Made by a program: the position numbers and the translations under genes. A stretch of 64,000 nucleotides of DNA from an uncultured Alistipes sp. (GTDB lineage Bacteria; Bacteroidota; Bacteroidia; Bacteroidales; Rikenellaceae): contig CAJMKE010000014.1 of NCBI GenBank assembly GCA_905213895.1, positions 1-64,000 on the forward strand, given 5' to 3'. Of this stretch, positions 16,619 to 25,629 are shown in pieces; positions within the stretch are counted from its first letter, which is position 1; every line of letters begins with the position of its first letter. Under the pieces are notes generated by a model. That model did not search any database and was not told where the DNA came from. It saw only the letters and a list, made by a program, of their open reading frames with translations.

Positions 16619-17893
16619 ATGAAAATATCGAAAATCGAAGCCCGCGAGATACTCGATTCGCGCGGCAATCCGACCGTCGAGGTCGAAATCCGCACCGAAT
16701 GCGGAGCAAGAGGACGTGCGGCAGTGCCGAGCGGCGCATCCACCGGCACTCACGAGGCGCTCGAACTGCGCGACGGCGACAAGCACCGCTACGGCGGCAA
16801 GGGCGTGCTGAAAGCAGTCAGGAACGTGAACGAGACAATCGCTCCGGCACTCATCGGCGCGGACGTTACGGCGCAGGCGGAGATAGACCGCGCGATGCTC
16901 GCCATCGACGGTACGAAGAGCAAGTCGCATCTGGGAGCCAATGCCGTTCTCGGCGTGTCGCTCGCCGCCGCCAAAGCCGCTGCCCGTGCGCTGCGGATAC
17001 CGCTCTACCGCTATATCGGCGGCACGAACGCCCGCGTACTGCCCGTACCGATGATGAACATCGTGAACGGCGGTTCGCACTCCGACGCGCCCATCGCGTT
17101 TCAGGAGTTCATGATACATCCCGTCGGCGCGCCGAATTTCCATGAGGCGGTGCGCATGGGAGCCGAGGTATTCCACGCGCTGAAATCGACGCTCAAACAG
17201 CGCGGCATGTCCACCGCCGTCGGCGACGAGGGCGGTTTCGCACCGAAATTCAAGGGAACGGAGGATGCGCTCGAAACGATTCTCTCCGCCGTCGCGCTGG
17301 CGGGATACTCCGCGCCGAAAGACATCACGCTCGGTCTCGACTGCGCGTCATCGGAGTTCTTCGCCGACGGCAACTACGACTACACGCGGTTCGAGGGCGA
17401 CGGCGGAGCGCGGTTCTCGCGGCAGCAGCAAATCGAATACCTGCGGCGGCTCGTGAACGACTATCCGATAGACTCGATAGAGGACGGAATGGCGGAGGAC
17501 GACTGGGAGGGCTGGCGGATGCTCACCGAGGCTATCGGCGACCGCTGCCAGTTGGTCGGCGACGACCTGTTCGTAACCAACACCGAGTTCATCCGCCGCG
17601 GCATCGAGGAGCGATGCGGCAACGCGGTATTGGTCAAGGTAAATCAGATAGGTACGCTCACCGAGACGCTCGATGCCGTCGATATGGCGCACCGCGCTGG
17701 ATTCCGCACGATAATCTCGCACCGTTCGGGCGAGACCGAGGATACGACGATAGCCGACATTGCGGTTGCGGTAGGCTCGGGACAGATAAAGACGGGTTCG
17801 ATGTCGCGCAGCGACCGTCTCGCCAAGTACAACCGCCTGCTCCGCATCGAGCAGGAACTCGGCGGCACGGCATGCTACGGGAAGATAGGATAG
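16619..17893 (+). CDS. eno: Enolase
   Basis: A 424-residue glycolytic enzyme interconverting 2-phosphoglycerate and phosphoenolpyruvate. Family signatures include SGASTGTHEALELRDGD, the Mg2+ ligands in GLDCASSEF, DSIEDGMAEDD and GDDLFVTN, the catalytic lysine in VLVKVNQIG and the signature SHRSGETEDTTIAD. The ATG at 16619 is chosen because it matches the conserved start (KISKIEAREILDSRGNPTVE); the open frame upstream is repeat DNA. It is divergent from murA with about 220 bp of repeats between them. Confidence 0.96.
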   Translation: MKISKIEAREILDSRGNPTVEVEIRTECGARGRAAVPSGASTGTHEALELRDGDKHRYGGKGVLKAVRNVNETIAPALIGADVTAQAEIDRAMLAIDGTKSKSHLGANAVLGVSLAAAKAAARALRIPLYRYIGGTNARVLPVPMMNIVNGGSHSDAPIAFQEFMIHPVGAPNFHEAVRMGAEVFHALKSTLKQRGMSTAVGDEGGFAPKFKGTEDALETILSAVALAGYSAPKDITLGLDCASSEFFADGNYDYTRFEGDGGARFSRQQQIEYLRRLVNDYPIDSIEDGMAEDDWEGWRMLTEAIGDRCQLVGDDLFVTNTEFIRRGIEERCGNAVLVKVNQIGTLTETLDAVDMAHRAGFRTIISHRSGETEDTTIADIAVAVGSGQIKTGSMSRSDRLAKYNRLLRIEQELGGTACYGKIG

Positions 17894-17908
17894 CGGGGAG
17901 AGGCAGGC

Positions 17909-18030
17909 GACCTTAAAGTCCTTAGGGTCTTTAAAGTCTTTAAGGACTTTAAGGAAAACCTCCCTGCCGACCTTAAAGGCGGCGATTCTCGCCGCCGCGA
18001 CCCTAATGACTTTAACGACCCTAATCCCCC
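17909..18030. repeat. Class K array with embedded hairpin
   Basis: Nonamers with core TTAA(A/G)G flank a GC-rich stem-loop (GGCGGCGATTCTCGCCGCC). The same architecture with different stems is seen at 34378-34590, 46366-46446 and 58125-58210. It fills the gap between the convergent eno and lipid-kinase genes. Confidence 0.8.
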
Positions 18031-18041
18031 ACACGTGACAC

Positions 18042-18914
18042 CTACCCCCTCGGGCAAACCACCCTGATTCCGCCGCGGATGCAGTCGATGACGAGCGGGA
18101 ACTCCGCGCCGTGCTGCCCGTCCATGTCAGTCAGCGGCGACAGCGGCGACGTCATCTCGATATGCGACGAGCGGATATGGCGGATTGCGAAATTGGGCTT
18201 GCCGTTTATAAGATAGAGTATCATCGCCCACACGGCGGCGAGCGTGCCGCACTTGTCGAGCATCAGCAGGTCGAACAGACCGTCGCGCACCGACGCATTA
18301 CGCGCCAGACGGAATCTGCCTGCCGTTTCGCCGTTGAAGACGAGCGTGATAAGACTGCGTATGTCGAGTTCGCCGCCGTCATGACGCACATGCAGCGGTA
18401 TGAACTCGCGGCGATGCAACTCCTTCTGTCCCTCGATAAGGTACGCCGCCTTGCCTATCTTGTGTTTTATGGCGTCGGACGTGTGCTGGGAGGTCGTCGT
18501 GAACAGACCGAAACTGAAAACATTGACGAAATACAATCCGTTCACACATCCGCAGTCTATCGGTTCGACCTCGCCGCCGACAATCTGGCGGGCGGCGCGC
18601 ACGACATCCTTATTCATGCCTATCGCACCCGCGAAATCATTTGCCGTGCCTGCGGGGATGACGCCAATCGGAATATCCAGCCCGCGTTCCTTCATCGCAT
18701 TGACCGCATAGTTCAGCGTTCCGTCGCCGCCGCACACGACGACCAAATCGAGCGTCGCGGCATCCGTATCGTCGAACGGATTCCTGCCGAACTCGACAAG
18801 TTTCGGTTGCGGAGCATAGCCTCCGTCGATGAAGACATCCTCGATGGCGTCGAGCCGCTTGGCAATCCTGGCGTGTCCCGCCCGAACGTTGTAGAGGATT
18901 AGCGCACGTTTCAT
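18042..18914 (-). CDS. Diacylglycerol kinase-family lipid kinase
   Basis: A 290-residue protein of the DagK/YegS/BmrU family. The catalytic nucleotide loop VVVCGGDGTLNYAVN and the downstream IPAGTANDFA motif are intact, followed by the beta-sandwich C-terminal domain. Such enzymes phosphorylate diacylglycerol or related lipids at the inner membrane face. Which lipid is used cannot be told from sequence. It stands alone, convergent with eno, with a repeat-containing 230-bp gap upstream. Confidence 0.85.
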   Translation of the reverse strand: MKRALILYNVRAGHARIAKRLDAIEDVFIDGGYAPQPKLVEFGRNPFDDTDAATLDLVVVCGGDGTLNYAVNAMKERGLDIPIGVIPAGTANDFAGAIGMNKDVVRAARQIVGGEVEPIDCGCVNGLYFVNVFSFGLFTTTSQHTSDAIKHKIGKAAYLIEGQKELHRREFIPLHVRHDGGELDIRSLITLVFNGETAGRFRLARNASVRDGLFDLLMLDKCGTLAAVWAMILYLINGKPNFAIRHIRSSHIEMTSPLSPLTDMDGQHGAEFPLVIDCIRGGIRVVCPRG

Positions 18915-18987
18915 AAAAAGGCGATTATATAAAATTTTACACTAACGATATTCCAAAGCCGTATGCCTTTACGGGCTCCGACCGAAG

Positions 18988-19025
18988 TTCCCCTCACAGG
19001 AGGGGGATTTAGGGGGCGGGTAACA
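18988..19025. repeat. Family G hairpin repeat
   Basis: Inverted copy of the CCCCCTAAATCCCCC...GGGGGACTT element, also present at 14720-14755, 14850-14885, 41013-41042 and 48664-48708. The rest of the gap 18915-19143 shows no gene. Confidence 0.65.
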
Positions 19026-19143
19026 TCTGTAAACGCGGCTTCGCCGCGAGAACCGAAACCGTCGGATTTTAAATTACATACCATAACTCAATTCGGTGTA
19101 AGGTTGTATATAGTTACCCATAAAAATATCCGATTTGTCGTTT

Positions 19144-20151
19144 CTATTCGTTATCATCGAGGGTCGAGAATATCTCGAAATCACCCTCCGCCGCGCTTCC
19201 CGATTCGGGAGCGAGGATGAAATATACCTTCACGCTGTCGCGCATTCCGCGAGCCGTCCCGACAGCCCGTTCGTCGCCCATCGCCATGAACATCGTCCCC
19301 AGCGCGTCAGCCGTCATGCAGTCGCGCGCGATGACGGTCGCCGAGAGCAGGCGCGAACTGACACTGCGTCCAGTGTGCGGGTCTATCGTATGGGTTATCT
19401 TGCGTCCCTCGGCATCGGTATAGAAGCGGCGGTAGTTGCCCGAAGTCGCCATGGCTGAATCGTTTACCTCGACCACTGTCTGTCGGAACTCGCCGGGCGA
19501 GTCGTTGCCGTCGAACGGCGAATCCACAGCCACGCGCCACGGATTGCCCTTGGCATTGACACCCTTGGCACGTATCTCGCCGCCGATTTCGACGATATAG
19601 TCGGTACACCCCTCGGCTTCGAGAAATTCGGCTGCGAGGTCTACCGTATAGCCCTTGGCAATCGAGTTCAAATCGAGTTGCACGCGCGGGTCGTCCTTCA
19701 CTATCCTGCCGCCCTCGACGCGGAATCTGCCGAAGCCCACGAACCGCATCAGAGAATCGATGTTCGGATGTTCGATTTTACCCTTTGCGGCGAATCCGTA
19801 AGCCTCCGTCAGCGGCTTGACGGTGATGTCGTAGGCACCGCCGCTGATACGGTTGATTTCGCCAGCGACGGCGATGTTGCGGATGATGTGTCCGTCGAGC
19901 GAATCGGTCAGACCGGCATTTATGCGGCTCAACCGTGAATCGGGGTCGAAAATCGACATGGATGCCTTCACCTCGGCGTCGATGCGCATCAGACCGGCAT
20001 AGAGGCGGTCGGTCGGAGCGTCGGTGCAGGCGACGACATGGAACGTCGTGCCGAGCATCGCGCCGTCGAGCGTAACGTACCGCGCAGGCTGCGAGCATCC
20101 GCCGGCAACCGCCGCAACCAGCGGCAAAAGGTATCGGAGAAGGTGTTTCAT
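19144..20151 (-). CDS. apbE: ApbE-family FAD:protein FMN transferase, lipoprotein
   Basis: A 335-residue lipoprotein: signal peptide with lipobox ending AVAGGC, then the ApbE domain. ApbE transfers FMN from FAD to a threonine of partners such as NqrB/NqrC or RnfG. Visible are the GTTFHV start of the domain, LDLNSIAKGYTVD, the IVEIGGEIRAKG strand and the metal/flavin motif MTADALGTMFMAMG near the C-terminus. The ATG at 20151 is selected because the -7 box TATCTTTG lies at 20156-20163, giving an almost leaderless transcript; an upstream in-frame ATG falls on the promoter. Confidence 0.9.
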   Translation of the reverse strand: MKHLLRYLLPLVAAVAGGCSQPARYVTLDGAMLGTTFHVVACTDAPTDRLYAGLMRIDAEVKASMSIFDPDSRLSRINAGLTDSLDGHIIRNIAVAGEINRISGGAYDITVKPLTEAYGFAAKGKIEHPNIDSLMRFVGFGRFRVEGGRIVKDDPRVQLDLNSIAKGYTVDLAAEFLEAEGCTDYIVEIGGEIRAKGVNAKGNPWRVAVDSPFDGNDSPGEFRQTVVEVNDSAMATSGNYRRFYTDAEGRKITHTIDPHTGRSVSSRLLSATVIARDCMTADALGTMFMAMGDERAVGTARGMRDSVKVYFILAPESGSAAEGDFEIFSTLDDNE

Positions 20152-20155
20152 AGGG

Positions 20156-20243
20156 CAAAGATAGTGCAAGCCGAGAGGAAAGCCAAATTTATTTGGGCTT
20201 TCCCGAGGCGCAGCCTATCTAAACGACGGAGTCGTAAAGATAG
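20156..20243 (-). repeat. Family E long element carrying the apbE promoter
   Basis: On the minus strand: CTATCTTTACGAC, 3-nt loop, GTCGTTTAGATAG, then GCGCCTCGG, a variable hairpin (GAAAGCC.../...GGCTTTC), CTCGGCTTGCA and the terminal TATCTTTG that is the apbE -7 box (20156-20163). Same frame at 54761-54853 and 58213-58306, each ending at the promoter box of the next gene. Confidence 0.88.
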
Positions 20244-20248
20244 CAAAA

Positions 20249-20367
20249 AAGTCTTTAAGGACCCTAAGGACTTTAAGGACCTTAACCGACGCCAAGCCGA
20301 GAGCAGTCGAGTTTACTCGGACTGCCGAGGCGCGAAGGAGGAAAAGCCCGCGAACGCGGGATTAAAG
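20249..20367. repeat. Class K array plus family E short element
   Basis: Nonamers at 20249-20285 followed by the 84-bp element with hairpin GCAGTCGAGTTTACTCGGAC and CCCGCGAACGCGGG (20284-20367), almost identical to the one ahead of eno. The gap 20152-20495 holds only repeats and the rpsO promoter. Confidence 0.87.
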
Positions 20368-20416
20368 AAGACTTCCCTCCCCGCCCGAAAAATTTGGTTT
20401 TTCGGTTTATAATACA

Positions 20417-20424
20417 TATATTTG
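20417..20424 (+). promoter_or_regulatory. -7 promoter element TATATTTG for rpsO
   Basis: Consensus TAnnTTTG about 70 bp upstream of the rpsO ATG, giving a leader long enough for the S15 autoregulation known in other bacteria; no pseudoknot was verified. Confidence 0.65.
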
Positions 20425-20495
20425 CACCGCTTTAACGTTATCCACGGTAAGGGGGATGCGGACGAAGTGAAAAACATTAAAAAATTCAACAAGTT

Positions 20496-20768
20496 ATGGC
20501 TTATTTAACAGCAGAAAAAAAGCAAGAACTTTTCGGTCAGTACGGCAAGTCCAACAAGGATACCGGTTCGCCTGAGAGCCAGATAGCCCTGTTCTCGTAC
20601 CGTATCAGCCACCTTACTGAGCACCTCAAAAACAACCGGCACGACTTCGGTACGCAGCGTTCGCTGCTGCGCCTCGTAGGTAAGCGCCGTCAGTTGTTGG
20701 AGTACTTGAAGGAGATTGACATCGAGCGTTACCGCGCGATTGTCAAGACGCTCAACCTCCGTAAGTAA
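20496..20768 (+). CDS. rpsO: Ribosomal protein S15
   Basis: A 90-residue small-subunit protein that binds the central domain of 16S rRNA. The signature block is intact: DTGSPESQIALFSYRISHLTEHLKNN followed by DFGTQRSLLRLVGKRRQLLEYL. It has its own promoter and terminator and is followed by pnp on the same strand, the arrangement seen in many bacteria, although here a terminator and a second promoter separate the two. Confidence 0.97.
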   Translation: MAYLTAEKKQELFGQYGKSNKDTGSPESQIALFSYRISHLTEHLKNNRHDFGTQRSLLRLVGKRRQLLEYLKEIDIERYRAIVKTLNLRK

Positions 20769-20780
20769 GAGGTCGGAAAT

Positions 20781-20818
20781 GAAGGCAGCCGCAACGATGC
20801 GCGTTGCCTTCATTTTTT
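20781..20818 (+). terminator. rpsO terminator
   Basis: GAAGG...CCTTC outer stem and CAACG...CGTTG inner stem followed by TTTTTT. Confidence 0.8.
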
Positions 20819-20827
20819 AAGCGGAAA

Positions 20828-20872
20828 GAGTCTTTAAAGTCCTTAAAGTCCTTAGGGTCCTTAAAGACCTTA
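20828..20872. repeat. Class K nonamer array
   Basis: Five units of TTAAAGTCC type between the rpsO terminator and the pnp promoter. Confidence 0.85.
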
Positions 20873-20902
20873 TATCCCGAAAGATTTTGGAAGAAAACAC
20901 AA

Positions 20903-20910
20903 TACATTTG
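20903..20910 (+). promoter_or_regulatory. -7 promoter element TACATTTG for pnp
   Basis: TAnnTTTG 12 bp upstream of the pnp ATG, with TTTTGG about 19 bp further upstream as a candidate -33 element. The leader would be only a few bases. Confidence 0.62.
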
Positions 20911-20921
20911 GACGAAAAATT

Positions 20922-23168
20922 ATGGAAGAGAAGAAATTGTACAACGCCGTACAAAAGTTTATCCCGCTGTCGGGCGGACGCGAGATTATGATTGAAACCG
21001 GCAAACTCGCCAAGCAGGCGGACGGTTCGGTGGTCGTCAAGCAGGGCGACACGATGCTGCTCGCGACGGTAGTAGCCGCAAAAGACGCCAAGGAAGGTAC
21101 CGACTTCATGCCTTTGCAGGTCGAATACAAGGAGAAATTCGCCGCTGCCGGTCGCATCCCGGGCGGATTCATGAAGCGTGAGGGCAAGGCGAGCGACAAC
21201 GAAATCCTCGTCGCACGTCTTATCGACCGCGCACTGCGCCCGCTGTTCCCTGCGGATTACCACGCCGAAGTTTACGTAACGGTGAACCTCATCTCGGCTG
21301 ACAAGGATATTCAGGCTGACGCCCTCGCAGGTCTCGCCGCTTCGGCGGCTCTCGCCGTGTCGGACATTCCGTTCGGCGGACCTATCTCGGAAGTTCGCGT
21401 AGCCCGCATAGGCGGCGAATACGTCATCAACCCTACGTTCTCGCAGATGAACGATGCCGACCTCGACATCATGGTCGGCGGTACCATCGACAACATCCTG
21501 ATGGTCGAGGGCGAGATGAAGGAGGTTTCGGAAGACGTGATGCTCGGGGCAATCAAGTTCGCCCACGAGGCAATCAAGGAGCAGTGCGCCGTGCAGATAG
21601 AACTCTCGAAGGAGTTGGGCAAGGACGTAAAGCGCACCTACTGCCACGAAACCAACGACGAGGAGTTGCGCCAGCAGATTATCGCGGAACTCTACGACAA
21701 GGCATACGCAATCGCGACGAGCGGCACGATGAAGCACGAGCGCACCGACGCGTTCGACGCTCTTGAAGCCGAGTTCGCATCGCGCTTCACCGAGGAGGAG
21801 TTGGTCGAGAAGGCACCGCTCATCCACAAGTATTTCCACGACGACGTGCAGAAGAAGGCGATGCGCAACATGATTCTCGACGAGGGCAAGCGTCTCGACG
21901 GTCGCCGCACCGACGAAATCCGCCCTATCTGGTGCGAGGTAGGCTATCTCCCTTGCGCCCATGGTTCGGCAATCTTCACCCGCGGCGAAACCCAGTCGCT
22001 CTCGACGGTTACGCTCGGCACGAAACTCGACGAAAAGATGTACGACGAGGTTCTCCGTCAGGGTTCGGAGCAGTTCGTACTCCACTATAACTTCCCTCCG
22101 TTCTCGACGGGCGAGGCGAAAGCCGCACGCGGACTCAGCCGCCGCGAAATCGGACACGGACACCTCGCATGGCGCGCCCTCAAACCGATGATTCCGCTGG
22201 GCGAGGAGAATCCTTACGCCGTACGCGTCGTTTCGGACATTCTCGAATCCAACGGTTCGTCCTCGATGGCTACCGTCTGCGCGGGTACGCTCGCACTGAT
22301 GGATGCCGGCGTGAAAATCAAGAAGCCGGTTTCGGGTATCGCAATGGGTCTTATCTCCGACAGCGCGACGGGTCGTTGGGCAGTGTTGTCCGACATCCTC
22401 GGCGACGAAGACCACCTCGGCGACATGGACTTCAAGGTTACGGGTACGAAAGACGGTATCACCGCAACCCAGATGGACATCAAGGTCGACGGACTCTCCT
22501 ACGAGGTTCTGGCGAAGGCGTTGGAGCAGGCGCGCGTGGGACGTATGCACATCCTCGGCAAACTTACCGAGTGCATCGCCGAGCCGCGCGAGGACTACAA
22601 GCCGTTCGTACCGCGCATCGAGACCATCACCATTCCGAAGGACTTCATCGGAGCGGTCATCGGTCCGGGCGGAAAGGTCATTCAGGAGATTCAGAAACTC
22701 ACCAATACGACGATTACCATCACCGAAAACGAAGAGGTCGGCATCGTGGACGTATTCGGCGAGAACAAGGAGTCAATCGACGGAGCGATGGAGCGCATCA
22801 AGGCTATCGTCGCTGTTCCGGAGGTCGGCGAGACCTACTCGGGTCCTATCAAGTCGATAGTTGCCTTCGGTGCGTTCGTCGAGATACTGCCGGGCAAGGA
22901 GGCTCTGCTCCACATCTCCGAAATCGACTACAAGCGTTTCGAGACCATGGAGGAGACCGGACTGAAAGAGGGCGACATCATCGATGTGAAACTCATCGGT
23001 CTGGATGCCAAGACGGGCAAACTCAAACTCTCTCACAAGGCGTTGCTGCCTAAACCGGAGGGTTGGGTCGAGCCTGAGCGCAAACCGCGCGAGGGACGCG
23101 GCGAACGTCGCGGCGACCGCAACGACCGCGGTGAGCGTCGCGACCGCAAACCGCGCAACGACCGCTAA
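20922..23168 (+). CDS. pnp: Polyribonucleotide nucleotidyltransferase
   Basis: A 748-residue PNPase, the phosphorolytic 3'-5' exoribonuclease of mRNA decay. Order: RNase PH-like domain 1, helical linker, RNase PH-like domain 2 with the phosphate-binding GSSSMATVC region and catalytic acidic residues (DILGDEDHLGDMDFKVTGT), KH domain (FIGAVIGPGGKVIQEIQ) and S1 domain (YSGPIKSIVAFGAFVEILPG). The last 30 residues are a highly charged Arg/Gly/Asp tail (REGRGERRGDRNDRGERRD), an RGG-like extension not found in the E. coli enzyme that may bind RNA (inference). A strong terminator follows. Confidence 0.97.
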   Translation: MEEKKLYNAVQKFIPLSGGREIMIETGKLAKQADGSVVVKQGDTMLLATVVAAKDAKEGTDFMPLQVEYKEKFAAAGRIPGGFMKREGKASDNEILVARLIDRALRPLFPADYHAEVYVTVNLISADKDIQADALAGLAASAALAVSDIPFGGPISEVRVARIGGEYVINPTFSQMNDADLDIMVGGTIDNILMVEGEMKEVSEDVMLGAIKFAHEAIKEQCAVQIELSKELGKDVKRTYCHETNDEELRQQIIAELYDKAYAIATSGTMKHERTDAFDALEAEFASRFTEEELVEKAPLIHKYFHDDVQKKAMRNMILDEGKRLDGRRTDEIRPIWCEVGYLPCAHGSAIFTRGETQSLSTVTLGTKLDEKMYDEVLRQGSEQFVLHYNFPPFSTGEAKAARGLSRREIGHGHLAWRALKPMIPLGEENPYAVRVVSDILESNGSSSMATVCAGTLALMDAGVKIKKPVSGIAMGLISDSATGRWAVLSDILGDEDHLGDMDFKVTGTKDGITATQMDIKVDGLSYEVLAKALEQARVGRMHILGKLTECIAEPREDYKPFVPRIETITIPKDFIGAVIGPGGKVIQEIQKLTNTTITITENEEVGIVDVFGENKESIDGAMERIKAIVAVPEVGETYSGPIKSIVAFGAFVEILPGKEALLHISEIDYKRFETMEETGLKEGDIIDVKLIGLDAKTGKLKLSHKALLPKPEGWVEPERKPREGRGERRGDRNDRGERRDRKPRNDR

Positions 23169-23192
23169 TCCCTTGCGGACAAGCAATACTCG

Positions 23193-23229
23193 GCGGGACA
23201 GGGCTTTCGGGCTTTGTCCCGCTTATTTT
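23193..23229 (+). terminator. pnp terminator
   Basis: GCGGGACA pairs with TGTCCCGC around a 14-nt loop and is followed by TTATTTT. Confidence 0.85.
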
Positions 23230-23345
23230 GATAAGGTCTTTAATGACTTTATCGCCCCAATCCTCCGATACGGTTTTTCCATCTTGCAAACCGCACAAAA
23301 ACACTCTTAATCGTCGTTTTTTATTGCTTTTACAAAAAATATATA

Positions 23346-23353
23346 TACCTTTG
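23346..23353 (+). promoter_or_regulatory. -7 promoter element TACCTTTG for the OmpA/TPR gene
   Basis: Strong TAnnTTTG in an AT-rich context with TTG about 20 bp upstream; it gives a leader of about 95 nt. The gap 23169-23448 otherwise holds only the pnp terminator. Confidence 0.72.
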
Positions 23354-23448
23354 TCTAATAAAGCCCAGTGCGGAAACCTGTCCGCAGCGACGGGCTGAAC
23401 AGTTGACGGACAAGAATTAGTTACAAAAAACATTTAAACATCCGAGTT

Positions 23449-25176
23449 ATGAAAAACTTATTTAAGATGACAACTCTGCTCGCAGCAGCCGCTCTGGTGC
23501 TGACGGGTTGCGATTGCTTCAAGAAGATGGCGAAAGACCCATCGGCAATCAAGGTTTCGGCTACGCCGGAAGTATTGACGCTCAACAACGGCAAGATAGC
23601 CGTAGACATCAAGGCGGAAGTTCCCGCAAAATATTTCGACAAGAAGGCTTCGCTGAAAGTTACGCCGGTAATCTCGTTCGAGGGCGGCTTGGTAGCAGGC
23701 GAAACCGTTCTGTTGCAGGGCGAAAAGGCTTTGAGCAACGGTATCGTCGTAAGTAACGGCGAGAAGATGACCATCAACCGTCATGTGGAGTTCGCTTACC
23801 AGCCTGCAATGCAGAAGTGCGAACTGCAACTGCTCGTAGAGGTCAAGTGCAAGAGCGGCAAGTGCAAAGAGTTCACCCTCGTGAACGCCAACACCGGCGC
23901 ACTTCCTACCAAGGAGCAGGCTGCCATCCTCGCGAAGGGCGGCGACGCTGCAATCGCGTTGAAGAAGGAGTTCGGCAAGACCATCGCCAAGGGTCTGAAC
24001 ACGTTGCAGAAGGACCTCGACTTCGCGGAGGCTATGCAGGTTGAGGCAAACAACTACAAGAACGTTACCACCCATGTCGTAAAGGCTGACATCCTCTACA
24101 AAATCAACTCGTCGAACGTAACGAAGAAAGCCGTCAAGGGCGAGCAGTTCGATGCACTCAAAGAGAGCGTGGACGCCAACAACGCCAACGACCGCGCTTC
24201 GCAGTCGGTATACGTAAACGGTTACGCTTCGCCGGACGGTCCGGAGAACTTCAACGACAAACTCTCCGCAAAGCGCAGCAAGTCGGGTCTGAAAGCAATC
24301 GAGAAACTGCTCAAAGATTCGGGTCTGAACATCGACGCTGCCGCTTACGGCGAGGACTGGGAAGGTTTCCAGGAGGCTGTCGCAGCATCGAACATCGAGG
24401 ACAAAGACCTCATTCTCCAAGTGTTGAAGATGTATTCGTCGTCGGCAGAGCGTGAGAAGGAAATCAAGAACATGTCGTCGGTATTCAAGACTCTCAAAAC
24501 CGAGATTCTCCCTCAACTCCGTCGCGCACAGGTCGTAAACTCGGCTGACATCACCGGCAAGACCGACGCCGAGATGGTCGCTCTCATCAACGGCGGCAAG
24601 ATTGCCGAACTCGACCTCGAAGAGTTGCTCCACATCGCAGCCGTAAATTCGGAGGTTGCACAGACCGCATTGGAGTATGCAGCCAAGACCTACAACGACG
24701 CCCGCGCATACAACAACCTCGCAGTGGTTTACGCACAGGCTGGCAACTACGACGCTGCTCTGGCTGCTCTCGACAAGGCTGCCAAGGCTGGCGACAAGTC
24801 GGCTGAACTCAGCAACAACTACGCTCTCGTTTACCTCGCAAAGGGCGAGACCGCAAAGGCAGAGCAGTATGCCAAGGGCGGCGACGCTCAGACCAAGGCT
24901 CTCGTAGCGGCAGCCAAGGGCGAGTACGCAGCGGCATCGAAGGGTCTTTCGGGCTACAACGCGGCTATCGCACAGGTTCAGGAGGGCAACCTCGCAGCAG
25001 CGAAGAAGAGCATCGCAAGCGACAACTCGGCTAAGGCAGACTACCTGCGCGCCGTCATCGCAGCGAAAGAGGGTAACCTCAACGAGGCTAAGAGCCAGTT
25101 GAAGAGCGCGATTGCCAAGGATTCCGCTCTGGCAGCGAAGGCAAAGAACGACGTGAACCTCGAAGCGATAAAGTAA
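23449..25176 (+). CDS. Outer-membrane lipoprotein with OmpA-like and TPR regions
   Basis: A 575-residue envelope protein. A signal peptide with lipobox (LVLTGC, Cys at 21) predicts lipid anchoring. A beta-rich N-terminal part (30-150) is followed by an OmpA-like segment (about 210-290: ILYKINSSNV, YVNGYASPDGPENFNDKLSAKRS) of the peptidoglycan-binding fold, and an Ala/Lys-rich C-terminal half (about 405-575) of TPR-like repeats (ARAYNNLAVVYAQAGNYDAALAAL and related). Codon use is strongly biased and promoter and terminator are good, suggesting an abundant protein. It probably links outer membrane and cell wall; the exact role is not known. Confidence 0.78.
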   Translation: MKNLFKMTTLLAAAALVLTGCDCFKKMAKDPSAIKVSATPEVLTLNNGKIAVDIKAEVPAKYFDKKASLKVTPVISFEGGLVAGETVLLQGEKALSNGIVVSNGEKMTINRHVEFAYQPAMQKCELQLLVEVKCKSGKCKEFTLVNANTGALPTKEQAAILAKGGDAAIALKKEFGKTIAKGLNTLQKDLDFAEAMQVEANNYKNVTTHVVKADILYKINSSNVTKKAVKGEQFDALKESVDANNANDRASQSVYVNGYASPDGPENFNDKLSAKRSKSGLKAIEKLLKDSGLNIDAAAYGEDWEGFQEAVAASNIEDKDLILQVLKMYSSSAEREKEIKNMSSVFKTLKTEILPQLRRAQVVNSADITGKTDAEMVALINGGKIAELDLEELLHIAAVNSEVAQTALEYAAKTYNDARAYNNLAVVYAQAGNYDAALAALDKAAKAGDKSAELSNNYALVYLAKGETAKAEQYAKGGDAQTKALVAAAKGEYAAASKGLSGYNAAIAQVQEGNLAAAKKSIASDNSAKADYLRAVIAAKEGNLNEAKSQLKSAIAKDSALAAKAKNDVNLEAIK

Positions 25177-25203
25177 TCGGACAGCGGTTCACTCACGACA
25201 AAA

Positions 25204-25239
25204 CGTCCGGCACCCGAATGGGTCGCCGGACGCTTTTTT
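25204..25239 (+). terminator. Terminator of the OmpA/TPR gene
   Basis: CGTCCGGC pairs with GCCGGACG and is followed by CTTTTTTG. Confidence 0.88.
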
Positions 25240-25272
25240 GTTTCGGAGCGGGGGAGGGTAGTCGGCACGGAA

Positions 25273-25356
25273 ACAGGTAATATAGGTAAAATAGGTAATA
25301 TAAGTAGTATAGGAAAACCTCATATTACCTATTCTACCTATATTACCTATAATACT
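25273..25356. repeat. Class N nonamer hairpin array
   Basis: Left arm 25273-25313 and complementary right arm 25319-25356 with a 5-nt loop; it ends 12 bp from the yidD stop and may serve as its transcript end. Confidence 0.88.
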
Positions 25357-25368
25357 TTTCCGCTTTTG

Positions 25369-25629
25369 TTACGGCACGGGGTCGTACCCGCTGCCGCCCC
25401 AGGGATGGCAGCGGCACAGACGCTTGAATGCGAGCCAGCCGCCCTTGAACGCGCCGTAGCGGCGCAGGGCTTCGAGCGCGTACTGCGAGCATGTCGGCGT
25501 GTAGCGGCACGACGGCGGCGTGAGCGGCGATATGCACACCTGATAGAAGCGCACGATGCCGATAAGCGGCATTGCGGCGATGCGCCTACAAACCCTCGGC
25601 AATGTTTTTAAGAACCCGCCGGAGCGCAT
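25369..25629 (-). CDS. yidD: Membrane protein insertion efficiency factor YidD
   Basis: An 86-residue amphipathic protein. The family core is plain: RFYQVCISPLTPPSCRYTPTCSQYALEALRRYGAFKGG, then the C-terminal CRCHPWGGSGYDPVP. YidD assists YidC-dependent insertion of inner-membrane proteins. The ATG at 25629 gives the usual length and overlaps the 3' end of rnpA by 44 bp; starting at 25572 would give 67 residues without overlap. The rnpA-yidD order is the widely conserved one, although rpmH is not beside them here. Confidence 0.9.
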   Translation of the reverse strand: MRSGGFLKTLPRVCRRIAAMPLIGIVRFYQVCISPLTPPSCRYTPTCSQYALEALRRYGAFKGGWLAFKRLCRCHPWGGSGYDPVP